A DNA stretch of 64,000 bases from Mucilaginibacter sp. (GTDB lineage Bacteria; Bacteroidota; Bacteroidia; Sphingobacteriales; Sphingobacteriaceae), in the NCBI RefSeq assembly GCF_025359345.1, contig NZ_JANYGQ010000038.1, positions 248,001-312,000 of the forward strand. Reading direction: 5' to 3'. The notes under the pieces are model-generated. The model searched no databases and was not told where the DNA came from. It worked only from the letters and a program-made list of their open reading frames with translations. Of the stretch, positions 24,811 to 33,548 are shown piece by piece (the stretch's first letter is position 1; each line of letters begins with the position of its first letter). The translations under genes and the position numbers were made by a program.

Positions 24811-27051
24811 TTAGAACCCTAATTTTTTATCCACTTCCCCGGTCCCCTGCTGTTGCTGTTTATACTGGTTACAATCCATCACAATGCTCACCCCGTTTTT
24901 CGGCGCATCGAAATCAACATTTCGTTTAATGCCAAGTGCCGGATTATCGTAAACGCGTTTCATAAATCCTGCAAATATCGGCAGGGCCGAGTTTGCGCCT
25001 TCGCCAAGCCTGGTTGAGCGGAAATGTATATCGCGGTCTTCGCAACCTGTCCATACGCCGGTAACCAGCTGGGGGGTAACGCCCATGAACCAGCCATCGG
25101 AGTTTTCCTGGGTAGTGCCGGTTTTGCCGCCGATTGGGTTGGTAAGCCCGTACCTGCCACGCAGTCTTGAACCTGTCCCATCTTCAATCACGCCTTTCAA
25201 CATATAAGTCATTACGTATGCTGTTTGTGCATCCATAGCCTGTACCACCTTTGGTGTATGCGTATATATAACGTTGCCGTTTTTATCTTCTATGCGTAAT
25301 ATGTAAGTAGGTTCAGTCCAGGTGCCATGGTTGGCAAATACCGAATACGCTCCCGTCATATCAAACACCGAGGCGTTAAACGTACCCAGGCAGATGGAAG
25401 GATATGGCGGAACCGTGCTAGTAATTCCCATTTTTTTAATTAACTCCATCACGGGTATAGGTTTAACCTCGTTCATTACATAAGCTGCAACATAGTTTTG
25501 CGAGTAACCCAACGCTTTGCGAAGGGTGATGGCTCCTTGCAAATAATCGGAAGACGATTGTTTTGGTGTCCATGGGTCGCCATAGCCGGTTATGGTTACG
25601 GGCACATTGTCTACTTCCTGGCAAGGCGAAAAACCGTTTTCAATGGCCACCGAGTAGGTGAACGGCTTGGCGGTTGAACCAACCTGCCTGGTGCCCAGTT
25701 TCACCTGGTCGTACTTAAAATGTTCAAAATTGGTGCCGCCTACCCATGCTTTTACATAGCCGGTGGTGGGGTCCATACTCATCAGCGAGTTGCGCAACAT
25801 CATTTTACTGAACACCATCGAGTCGATGGGCTTCATCAGGGTGTCTACAGTGCCGTGCCAGGTAAACAACTCAAGGCTATCGGGCGTATCAAAATTCTGC
25901 CTTATTTCATCTTCCGATTTTCCTTCTATCTGCAATTGCTTGTACCTGTCGGACCGGAACATGCCCTGGTCTAAAATTAGCTTATAGTTTTTGATGCTTT
26001 TTGCGCGGTTCACGCCTTTCCATTGATCGTCAAACTGTGCCTGCAGTTTGCCCATATATTCCTGTTGGGCCTGCTCGGCATATTGCTGCATGGTAGCATC
26101 AATGGTGGTGTATATTTTTAACCCGTCGCGGTCGAGGTCATATTGAGAACCATCGGATTGGACGATGTTCTGATCCTTAAATATCTTTTGGATCTCCTGT
26201 TTCAGTACCGCCCTGAAATAAGGGGCCGGGCCGTCATTATGCGTAATTGGACTAAAGTTTAAGCCGATTGGCTTTGCTTTCAGCTCGGCTAATTGCCCAT
26301 CGCTTAAAAATCCCTGCTTCTGCATTAGCGCCAGTATGGTGTTGCGACGGGCCAACGCGCGGTCGGGGTGTCGGATGGGAGAATAAACGCCGGTACCTTT
26401 AAGCATACCTACCAACAGGGCGGCCTGGTCGGGCGTAAGTTTATCGGGAGTAACGCCAAAGTATGTACGTGCTGCCGATTTGATGCCGAAAGTATTGTAG
26501 GCACCAAAATCAACCGTATTTAAATACATCGTAATTATTTCCTGCTTGGTATAACGTCTTTCGAGCCTGATAGCGGTTATCCATTCTTTTAGTTTTTGCG
26601 TTACCCTCACAAATGGGTTATGTGCAATCGGGCCCGAAAATAAGTTTTTGGCCAATTGCTGCGTTATGGTGCTTGCGCCTTGTTTTTTGCCGATCAGTGT
26701 AAAAAGAACGATGCCCGGCAAACGCTGAAAGTCAATACCGGAATGGTCATAAAAACGGGTGTCTTCGGTTGCTATGAGTGCATTCACAACGTTTGGAGAA
26801 AGCTGACCGTACGTAATGCTTGACCTGTTTTGAACATAATAAGTACCCAACACCGTTTTATCAGCTGATAAAACTTCTGACGCCTGGAAACTTTTGGGGT
26901 TTTCAATAGCCTTAAACGTAGGCAGCGGGCCGAATAATCCCAAGTCGGTTACCACCAGCATCAGTACAAAAAGTACCAGGAAGGCTATAACAGTTTTCCA
27001 TATATACCAATTGTAACGTCGTATATCCTCAGGTTTGAGCTTAATAATCAT
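24811..27051 (-). CDS. Class A penicillin-binding protein (PBP1A-type transglycosylase/transpeptidase)
   Basis: 746 residues. An N-terminal transmembrane anchor (about 17-39) precedes a GT51 glycosyltransferase with ATEDTRFYDHSG and GASTITQQLAKN. The transpeptidase domain carries the SxxK nucleophile STAK (Ser459), the SxN motif SQN and KTG in GGKTGTTQENSDGWF. It polymerises and cross-links peptidoglycan in the periplasm. Its ATG is 5 bp from the stop of the upstream sprE-like gene, so the two are probably co-transcribed. Confidence 0.95.
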   Translation of the reverse strand: MIIKLKPEDIRRYNWYIWKTVIAFLVLFVLMLVVTDLGLFGPLPTFKAIENPKSFQASEVLSADKTVLGTYYVQNRSSITYGQLSPNVVNALIATEDTRFYDHSGIDFQRLPGIVLFTLIGKKQGASTITQQLAKNLFSGPIAHNPFVRVTQKLKEWITAIRLERRYTKQEIITMYLNTVDFGAYNTFGIKSAARTYFGVTPDKLTPDQAALLVGMLKGTGVYSPIRHPDRALARRNTILALMQKQGFLSDGQLAELKAKPIGLNFSPITHNDGPAPYFRAVLKQEIQKIFKDQNIVQSDGSQYDLDRDGLKIYTTIDATMQQYAEQAQQEYMGKLQAQFDDQWKGVNRAKSIKNYKLILDQGMFRSDRYKQLQIEGKSEDEIRQNFDTPDSLELFTWHGTVDTLMKPIDSMVFSKMMLRNSLMSMDPTTGYVKAWVGGTNFEHFKYDQVKLGTRQVGSTAKPFTYSVAIENGFSPCQEVDNVPVTITGYGDPWTPKQSSSDYLQGAITLRKALGYSQNYVAAYVMNEVKPIPVMELIKKMGITSTVPPYPSICLGTFNASVFDMTGAYSVFANHGTWTEPTYILRIEDKNGNVIYTHTPKVVQAMDAQTAYVMTYMLKGVIEDGTGSRLRGRYGLTNPIGGKTGTTQENSDGWFMGVTPQLVTGVWTGCEDRDIHFRSTRLGEGANSALPIFAGFMKRVYDNPALGIKRNVDFDAPKNGVSIVMDCNQYKQQQQGTGEVDKKLGF

Positions 27052-27056
27052 GGTAG

Positions 27057-30000
27057 TTAAAAGTTTCGTTGGTAATAGTCGATGTAACTATTGATCAATT
27101 TTGCGTCGGCTAATTTATTCAGATTTTGCTGCGTAATAATAAAAAAGGTGTATTTATCCTTCGGCACCTTCATAATATCAGGCAGCAAAGGTACAACCTC
27201 GCGGCCGTACTTTTTGGCATCGGCAAGTGATGCAAACCGGCCCACATATATTACCTGGTTATCCTGGCCAACCGGCAACAGTTGGTGCTTAAGACCTTTA
27301 CCTGCATAGTTAGCCCTTATAAATTGCCCAAAACCAAAACGCGAAGAGGCCAAATTAGTTGTACCGCTGTTTACATTTACAGCAACGTAATAATTAGTGC
27401 TGTCATTTTCATTAAATATAGAAGGCACCAGGTCAACCTTTTTTAACTCTGATGGGGCTTCGGTTGTAATGACAGCATTTTGCTGAACTGAATTTGCGAT
27501 GGTATCAACTTGTTTCGTTGGTGGCACTACGGGTGGTATCACCTGCGGTTGCTTTGCTATAACTGTATCAGCTTTTTTAAACGGTGGCGTAACCACAGGC
27601 TGTTTTGCAACGGTGTCCGTTTTTTTAACCACTGGCATAGCCACCGCTTGTTTCGCTACAGTGTCTGTTTTCTTAACTACCGGTGGCGTTACCTTAACCT
27701 GTTGTTTGGCTACAGTATCTGGTTTTTTAACCGGTGGAGCAACAGGAGGAACTACCTTTGGCGCTTCCCTGGGTTTCTCTGCCTCTTTTGGTTTTGGCTT
27801 TTCTATCCGTACCTGTTGTTGCTGATTATAAAGTGCACGGGGATCCACAGCGGGCCGGTAAGCGGTTTCTTTTTTATAAGCAGGGTCAATAGTAAATGGT
27901 ATGTCCTCCGGGTTATCGCCGACAAGCGCTACAGGCCTCGCCTGCATTTCGGCAAGGTTTGAATTAATATAAGCCAATTGCTGTGTTATAAGCGGGGTAA
28001 CCAGTTTGTCATCCGGGTACTTTGCGGCCACCTGTTTTAAGCTGTCGGCAAATGGGCCAATTTTTTCATTGTGCCCTTCCGCAATTGTTTTTAAGTAATA
28101 TAACTGCGGTGCCAGTTTGTTGCCCGGGTATTGTTTAAGCATTTGCGGTACGCCGGTAATAACATCATTGTATTTCCTGTTTGCATACAAATCAAACACC
28201 TTATTATAAGCCTGTGTAAATTCGGCGTTCTCGTCCTCCAGTTTTTTGGCATAGTCTGGATCGGCAATAATTTTGGCGAAAGGTGTATCGGCATATTGCT
28301 TTAGCAGGATGTCTTTATACTTATCAGCCTTTGCTTTGTCAATATCACTGTAAAGCCTGTACAGATTATAATATATAGCCGCCTTATTTGGGTCATTAGG
28401 GAAACGACTCAGTATTTTTTCGTAGGATGCAATGGCTTCCTGTTTATCGCCCAAAATATCGCGGTAAAAGTTAGCTATATCCACGTAAGCGTGGTAAACC
28501 TTAAGGTTTGATTGTGCCAGTAGTTCCGGTGTTAATGGCAGCCCTTTTGTTAATTCAGTTCGGTACCCCCCTGCGGTGACATTTTTTGGACGGGTACCCG
28601 CTTGTGTGCCCGCCGGTGCATCAGGGTCGCCTGCGGTGGTGGTCGCTGTATTGGCTGTTATGTCGCTGTTTGCGCGGCTTGCACGCCGCCAGTTGTCTTC
28701 CAATTTACGGTCGCCCCATTTGCGTTTAAAATCACCATAGCCCTGAGTAACTGCGCTACTATTATAAAAATAAAAGGTAGCACCTGAGTTTTGCTGGGAG
28801 CCTAATTGCCCCCGCCCACGGGGGCCGTTAGTCCCCGAGCCGTTGTTGGCATCCGTACCAAACGAACCCGTGTTCGCCGATGCCGCTGCGGCCTGGTCGG
28901 CCTGTTGCTGTTGCGCCAGGGTTTTATCACTAACCATTTTATCAATTATCGAATCGCGCTTTTTGGGATCCATTTTTGCCAGCGCCTGCAGGGTATCCTC
29001 GCGGGTTATGGTTTGATAGGCATCGGTAAGTATTTGCAGGTTGGCGTTCGTTTTTTTAATGATAGCATAACCCGGGTAGTTAACCGGCAGTGCGGTGAGG
29101 GTGCTGTCGTAATATTTTTTGGAGGTAATGTAGTCGGCCTTATTTTTAAAATAGATGGTAGCCAGCCGCAGGTAGGAAAGACCCTTCTGGCTTTGATTTT
29201 TTACACTGTTCCTAACAGATAGCTTATAGTTTTTTATAGCACCGTCAATATTTTTATCAACCATTTGCATTTCGGCTACCTGGTAATATATTTGGTCTTT
29301 AAACTCTTTGTTATTAGGTTCCTTTAAAAGGGCAAGCAGGCGGTCGGTGCGGCTGGTTTTTACGCCATTACGGGCATCATCAATACGAATCCGGTTCAGA
29401 CTGGCGTTAAAGGCCATTTCAAAAGACACATTGCTGCTGGCAATCTTGTTGTAGTTTGCTATCGCTTCGCCCGGTTTTTGGTTAAGCTCCTGCAACTGGG
29501 CTAAAATAAACGTAAGGCGCAAGCGCTGTTCCCGGTTATGGCAATGCTCAATGGCCTGTTTAGCCATTGTCTCGCCATCGGCATATTCCTGCGCATTAAT
29601 ATCATACTGTAGCTTGGTAGCGTATATATCGCAAATAAGGCCTTTGTTTTTTTTAGGGTCGATGTTTTGTATGGCCGAGTCGATAGTAAGTTTTGCCTGT
29701 GGCAATTCATTTAAATACATATACGCGCGGGCCTTCCAGGTAAGCGCATCCTGCACCAAATCCAACCTGGTGGGGAACGAGCGGGTCACATAACTGAAAA
29801 ACTCGTTCGCGTTAAAATAGTTACCCTCTAAATAATTGGCCTTACCCAACACAAGGTACGCATCGCCTAAATAATGGCTTTGCTCTTTTATATTGATGAT
29901 CTTGTTTCCTTTAAGTATAGCTTCTTCTAAATCCTTATCAGGGGTTTGTGTTTGGGTAACGCTATCGGGGTACACGCTTAACAGCTCGTTATAATTATCT

Positions 30001-30203
30001 ACAAACACCGAAGCATAGCTTACCTGTTTTAATCGCAGTATCTCTTTTGCGTTAAATAATATGTTGTAGTGTGCGGTAAGGTTTTGCATGTTACGGTTAA
30101 AGCCGCTCTTTTTTTCAAGAGAGCACCCCGCTATAACAAATACCAATGCAAAAAGCAGCGATTTATATGGTTTAACTGTCTGAATTTTAGAAAGTATATT
30201 CAA
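27057..30203 (-). CDS. sprE: SprE/PorW-type TPR lipoprotein of the type IX secretion system
   Basis: 1048 residues. Lipobox IAGC with Cys27, then the opening GFNRNMQNLTAHYNILFNAKE, which resembles the SprE/PorW start. Many tetratricopeptide-type helical repeats follow (about 40-420 and 560-760). A low-complexity segment GSGTNGPRGRGQLGSQQ lies near 450-470. From about 820 to 910 there are repeated KK.DTVAKQ units rich in Pro/Val/Lys. A C-terminal SPOR-like domain closes the protein (about 930-1048). SprE/PorW is needed for type IX secretion and gliding. gldKLMN lies 4.5 kb away on the other strand. The exact family name rests on recognition of the N-terminus and architecture. Confidence 0.8.
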   Translation of the reverse strand: MNILSKIQTVKPYKSLLFALVFVIAGCSLEKKSGFNRNMQNLTAHYNILFNAKEILRLKQVSYASVFVDNYNELLSVYPDSVTQTQTPDKDLEEAILKGNKIINIKEQSHYLGDAYLVLGKANYLEGNYFNANEFFSYVTRSFPTRLDLVQDALTWKARAYMYLNELPQAKLTIDSAIQNIDPKKNKGLICDIYATKLQYDINAQEYADGETMAKQAIEHCHNREQRLRLTFILAQLQELNQKPGEAIANYNKIASSNVSFEMAFNASLNRIRIDDARNGVKTSRTDRLLALLKEPNNKEFKDQIYYQVAEMQMVDKNIDGAIKNYKLSVRNSVKNQSQKGLSYLRLATIYFKNKADYITSKKYYDSTLTALPVNYPGYAIIKKTNANLQILTDAYQTITREDTLQALAKMDPKKRDSIIDKMVSDKTLAQQQQADQAAAASANTGSFGTDANNGSGTNGPRGRGQLGSQQNSGATFYFYNSSAVTQGYGDFKRKWGDRKLEDNWRRASRANSDITANTATTTAGDPDAPAGTQAGTRPKNVTAGGYRTELTKGLPLTPELLAQSNLKVYHAYVDIANFYRDILGDKQEAIASYEKILSRFPNDPNKAAIYYNLYRLYSDIDKAKADKYKDILLKQYADTPFAKIIADPDYAKKLEDENAEFTQAYNKVFDLYANRKYNDVITGVPQMLKQYPGNKLAPQLYYLKTIAEGHNEKIGPFADSLKQVAAKYPDDKLVTPLITQQLAYINSNLAEMQARPVALVGDNPEDIPFTIDPAYKKETAYRPAVDPRALYNQQQQVRIEKPKPKEAEKPREAPKVVPPVAPPVKKPDTVAKQQVKVTPPVVKKTDTVAKQAVAMPVVKKTDTVAKQPVVTPPFKKADTVIAKQPQVIPPVVPPTKQVDTIANSVQQNAVITTEAPSELKKVDLVPSIFNENDSTNYYVAVNVNSGTTNLASSRFGFGQFIRANYAGKGLKHQLLPVGQDNQVIYVGRFASLADAKKYGREVVPLLPDIMKVPKDKYTFFIITQQNLNKLADAKLINSYIDYYQRNF

Positions 30204-30271
30204 TTTATAAGGTGGTTATAAAAGCCTTGCTAATTTACTAAAATAACCCAAAGGGATTAATAAATTTGCAT

Positions 30272-30502
30272 ATGCTCAAAGATGAACAAAAAGACAATAA
30301 CAGCAACAAAAACTCCGGAAATAACTACCTGAAATTTACAGGTATGGGTTTCCAGATGATAGGAATAATAGGGCTGTTTGCGTATGGTGGCTATAAAATT
30401 GACGAAGCAGCAAACCACCATACAAAATGGGTAACGGCAGCACTGGCACTTACCGGGGTTTTTATATCTTTGTACCTTGTTATAAAATCGATAAAAGATT
30501 GA
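30272..30502 (+). CDS. atpZ: AtpZ/AtpI-type small membrane protein
   Basis: 76 residues from the ATG at 30272. A TTG two codons upstream is also in frame but less likely. A polar Asn/Lys-rich start is followed by two transmembrane helices (about 25-43 and 52-70) with the motif GGYKIDE, typical of the AtpZ (F0F1-ATPase gene 1) family. It heads the ATP synthase operon. Family members are implicated in ion uptake or assembly of the F0 sector. Confidence 0.75.
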   Translation: MLKDEQKDNNSNKNSGNNYLKFTGMGFQMIGIIGLFAYGGYKIDEAANHHTKWVTAALALTGVFISLYLVIKSIKD

Positions 30503-30515
30503 ACAACCAGTCCGC

Positions 30516-30902
30516 ATGAAAATTTACTACGCAATATTTTTTTTCTTATGGTTTGCATTTATTATAGCCGTACCGCCATATTATCTGCAACATTACGGGG
30601 ACGCCGATATGATAACCCCGCAGTTTTGGCTCATCTTCTTTTTTTTGGCGGGATTGACACTTATAGTGGTTACCGGGATATTGATTGTGCGCCAAATGTT
30701 CCCAAATATGTTCTCTGAGGCGTTTATGGGGGCTACCGTGTTAAAGATACTGGCTAGCCTTATTTTTGTATTGGTTTTTCTGGCAAAAAACAAGGTAAAC
30801 AAGTATGTTTTTGTGGGAGATTTTTTTTACATATATTTCTTAAATACAGCCTTTGAAGTTTATATTTTGTTGCGTACCTTGCGGCACAAAATTTTAAGGT
30901 AG
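30516..30902 (+). CDS. AtpI-like four-helix membrane protein
   Basis: 128 residues with four hydrophobic segments (about 5-22, 38-58, 72-92 and 100-120). No confident family motif, but its position between atpZ and atpB is where Bacteroidota carry a divergent subunit-I-like protein. AtpI helps assemble the c ring in other bacteria. The start is 13 bp after atpZ and the stop 14 bp before atpB. Confidence 0.65.
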   Translation: MKIYYAIFFFLWFAFIIAVPPYYLQHYGDADMITPQFWLIFFFLAGLTLIVVTGILIVRQMFPNMFSEAFMGATVLKILASLIFVLVFLAKNKVNKYVFVGDFFYIYFLNTAFEVYILLRTLRHKILR

Positions 30903-30916
30903 AAAACTTCATTTAG

Positions 30917-31993
30917 ATGATAAACGGCTCGATTTTGAAAACAAAAATTTTTAACATAACGTTAATTTGTGCGTTTTTTTTAGCGTTAGGGGCATTTCCA
31001 ACCAAAGCGTTATCCCAGGAAAACAAGCCAGAGGGCGGTGAAAAGAAGTTTAATCCGCAGGAAATTATAATGGAGCATATTGCCGACAAACACGAGTGGC
31101 ATATGTACGGAAAATCATATCTTCCTCTGCCAATAATACTTTACACCGACAAAGGGCTCGAAACATTCTCGTCGGCACACCTGCAGCCTCAGGGAACTGT
31201 TTACGCTGGCAAATATTACAGCTATATGCTGGTAAATAATAAAATAAAGGTTGCTGACACAAATGGTAAGATTGATGAGGTAAATAATAAAAAGGTTTTA
31301 GACTTTTCAATCACCCAAAACGTTGCCAGCATGTGGATGACTGGTATTATACTTATCCTTGTGTTCTTCAGCATGTCATCGGCCTATAGAAAGCGCCCGG
31401 GTAAAGGTCCGAAGGGCATCCAATCATGGATGGAGCCGTTGGTGTTGTTTATAAGGGACGATGTGGCTTTGCCAAACATAGGTGTTAAGTATAAGGCATA
31501 TATGCCGTTATTGCTTACAATTTTCTTTTTCATATTGATCAATAATATATTTGGTATGATCCCTGTATTTCCGGGAGCCTTCAATCTTACGGGAAACATA
31601 GCAGTTACATTGGTGCTGTCGGTTATTGTATTATTGGTGGTAAATCTTAAAGCAAATAAATATTATTGGAAACATATTTTCGTGCCTAACCCATGGTGGT
31701 TATTTCCGATCATGATCCCGGTGGAAATTGTTTCGATATTTTCAAAGCCAATTGCGTTAATGATCCGTTTGTTTGCTAATATAACAGCCGGTCACATTAT
31801 TGTACTTAGTCTTATTTCGTTGATATATATATTCGGTACTCAATGGGCTGCAGTCGTGTCGGTGCCATTTACCGTATTCATTGACTGTATAGAGGTGCTG
31901 GTTGCATTTCTGCAGGCTTATATATTCACGATGCTAACATCCCTGTTTATCGGGATGGCAATACAGGAGCATCACGATCATGAAGTGATTTAA
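30917..31993 (+). CDS. atpB: F0F1 ATP synthase subunit a
   Basis: 358 residues, about 90 longer than E. coli subunit a. The extra part is N-terminal: a signal-peptide-like segment (about 9-31, ALS then QEN) and a ~100-residue hydrophilic region with HIADKHEWHMYG. The membrane core follows from about 140, with the essential arginine in SKPIALMIRLFANITAGH and the final VLVAFLQAYIFTMLTSLFIG. It forms the proton half-channels facing the c ring. The N-terminal extension looks exported and is typical of this phylum. Confidence 0.95.
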   Translation: MINGSILKTKIFNITLICAFFLALGAFPTKALSQENKPEGGEKKFNPQEIIMEHIADKHEWHMYGKSYLPLPIILYTDKGLETFSSAHLQPQGTVYAGKYYSYMLVNNKIKVADTNGKIDEVNNKKVLDFSITQNVASMWMTGIILILVFFSMSSAYRKRPGKGPKGIQSWMEPLVLFIRDDVALPNIGVKYKAYMPLLLTIFFFILINNIFGMIPVFPGAFNLTGNIAVTLVLSVIVLLVVNLKANKYYWKHIFVPNPWWLFPIMIPVEIVSIFSKPIALMIRLFANITAGHIIVLSLISLIYIFGTQWAAVVSVPFTVFIDCIEVLVAFLQAYIFTMLTSLFIGMAIQEHHDHEVI

Positions 31994-32029
31994 AATTAAT
32001 TATCTATATATACTTTAAATTAATAAACA

Positions 32030-32227
32030 ATGACAACTTACGGTCCTATCGGTGCAGGTTTAGCTGCTATTGGTGCTGGTGTCGGCATCGGACAGATTGG
32101 TGGAAAGGCTGTTGAAGCAATTGCTCGTCAACCTGAAGCTATCTCTAAAATTCAAACTAACATGATCATCGCTGCGGCCCTTGTAGAAGGTGTTGCATTG
32201 TTTGCCGTGGTAGTGGCTTTGCTCTAA
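32030..32227 (+). CDS. atpE: F0F1 ATP synthase subunit c
   Basis: 65 residues forming the usual hairpin of two membrane helices joined by the polar loop ARQPEA. The ion-binding carboxylate is the glutamate in ALVEGVALF. The residue after it is glycine, not the Ser/Thr used by Na+-binding c subunits, although the helix-1 glutamine in GIGQIGG is present. Proton coupling is therefore more likely. The gene lies 36 bp after atpB and is followed by a strong hairpin before atpF. Confidence 0.96.
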   Translation: MTTYGPIGAGLAAIGAGVGIGQIGGKAVEAIARQPEAISKIQTNMIIAAALVEGVALFAVVVALL

Positions 32228-32250
32228 TTATTATTAGGCAACAAGAGAAA

Positions 32251-32288
32251 AAAAACATCCCGGAACGGTTGGTTCCGGGCATGTTTTT
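32251..32288 (+). terminator. Intra-operon hairpin between atpE and atpF
   Basis: A 16-bp stem (AAAAACATCCCGGAAC and its complement with one bulged C at 32280), a 5-nt loop and T residues in the descending arm. It has the form of an intrinsic terminator but lies inside the atp operon, 50 bp before atpF. It may cause partial termination or protect an atpE-ending mRNA. Confidence 0.75.
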
Positions 32289-32338
32289 AAAATTCAATTA
32301 AAAGTTGATTTGTAAAAAAAAGTAATAAATATAATATA

Positions 32339-32833
32339 ATGGAATTAGTTACACCTGAGGTAGGTTTAGTTTTCTGGACACTGATATCATTCCTGATCCT
32401 GTTGTTCTTATTAGGTAAATTTGCCTGGAAACCAATTTTAGCTGCTATTAATGAACGCGAGCAGTCAATTGAAACCGCACTGTCACGTGCTGAAGCGGTT
32501 AAAGAAGAAATGGCCCGCTTAACCGGCGAAAACGAAGCTTTGTTAAAAAGCGCGCGCGCTGAGCGTGATGCTATTTTATCTGAAGCAACCAAGGTGAAAA
32601 ACCAAATCATCAGCGATGCCAAAGATGCAGCTCAAAAAGAAGGTTCGCGCCAGATTGAGCTTGCCCGCATTGAGATAAACAACCGGAAAGCTATTGCTAT
32701 GGCTGACGTTAAAAACCAGGTAGCATCCCTTTCGCTTGAAATTGCTGAGAAAGTATTGCGCAAGCAATTTGAAGATCAGAAGAAACAAGACGAACTGGTT
32801 AAGGATTTATTAAGAGACGTTAAGCTTAGCTAG
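32339..32833 (+). CDS. atpF: F0F1 ATP synthase subunit b
   Basis: 164 residues. One N-terminal transmembrane helix (VFWTLISFLILLFLLGKFAW, ending in the conserved WKPI) and a long charged, heptad-like helix from about 35 to the end. It forms the peripheral stalk that holds F1 against F0. It is separated from atpH by a 135-bp spacer filled by a 7-nt word array. Confidence 0.95.
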   Translation: MELVTPEVGLVFWTLISFLILLFLLGKFAWKPILAAINEREQSIETALSRAEAVKEEMARLTGENEALLKSARAERDAILSEATKVKNQIISDAKDAAQKEGSRQIELARIEINNRKAIAMADVKNQVASLSLEIAEKVLRKQFEDQKKQDELVKDLLRDVKLS

Positions 32834-32834
32834 T

Positions 32835-32959
32835 GATTTCGGATTTCGGAATTTCGATTTCGGAATTTTGAATATCTGCAACAGTAACAATTAATCCGAA
32901 TCGGACATTTCAAATTTCGAATTTTATAAATCCGAAATAGAACATCCGATATCCGAAAT
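32835..32959. repeat. Heptad array between atpF and atpH
   Basis: Six consecutive 7-nt units of the type GATTTCG (32835-32876) begin 1 bp after the atpF stop. From about 32893 to 32959 the complementary word (CCGAAAT type, also largely 7-nt spaced) follows and ends 9 bp before the atpH ATG. The two halves can pair into a long imperfect hairpin. Confidence 0.8.
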
Positions 32960-32968
32960 AAAAAAACA

Positions 32969-33520
32969 ATGTCAGAATTAACAGTAGCAGCCAGGTACGC
33001 CAAATCCATCATCGACTTAGCACAGGAGCAAAACCTTGTTGAGCCGGTAAAAACCGATATGGAGCTTTTCCTGCACACTTTAAAAGCTAACCCTGAACTA
33101 AAAGCGGTTTTAGCCAACCCGATAGTATCTCACTCAAAAAAAGTGAAGATAATTGAAGAGGTTTTTGGCAAAAAGATCAATAAAGTGAGCCTTGCTTTTT
33201 TTACGCTGATGGTTAACAAAAGCCGCGGCGAGGTTTTATACGCTACCGCCGGCGAGTATGTGAATATGTACGATATCAAAAATAATATCGTACACGCTTC
33301 GGTTGTATCGGCCACAGCACTGTCAGACGCTAACCAGAAAAAGATGATTGCCGATATAATGGCAGCCACAGGTGGTACAGTTAAGCTTGAAACAAAGGTT
33401 GACCCAGCGCTGATTGGTGGTTTTGTGTTAACCGTTGGCGACAGGCAGGTAGATACCAGCATCTCGAGCGATTTGCATAAATTAAAGAAAGAATTTGCCA
33501 AAAGGGCAGCTAGTAATTAA
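32969..33520 (+). CDS. atpH: F0F1 ATP synthase subunit delta
   Basis: 183 residues of the OSCP/delta family: helical N-terminal domain (VAARYAKSIIDLAQEQ) and C-terminal beta part with the family signature KVDPALIGGFVLTVGD. It links the peripheral stalk to the top of F1. It ends 28 bp before atpA. Confidence 0.94.
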   Translation: MSELTVAARYAKSIIDLAQEQNLVEPVKTDMELFLHTLKANPELKAVLANPIVSHSKKVKIIEEVFGKKINKVSLAFFTLMVNKSRGEVLYATAGEYVNMYDIKNNIVHASVVSATALSDANQKKMIADIMAATGGTVKLETKVDPALIGGFVLTVGDRQVDTSISSDLHKLKKEFAKRAASN

Positions 33521-33548
33521 AAACTAAAACTCTAAATAAAGTTAAAAA

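Noticed and set aside
27499..27825. 108-codon frame opposite the sprE-like gene
   Set aside because: It is a mirror of the low-complexity KK.DTVAKQ repeats. The sense strand carries the lipoprotein with coherent domains.
30261..30268. TAAATTTG as a promoter -7 box for the atp operon
   Set aside because: It matches the consensus but lies only 3 bp before the atpZ ATG, so it would give a leaderless or truncated message, and there is no TTTG at -33.
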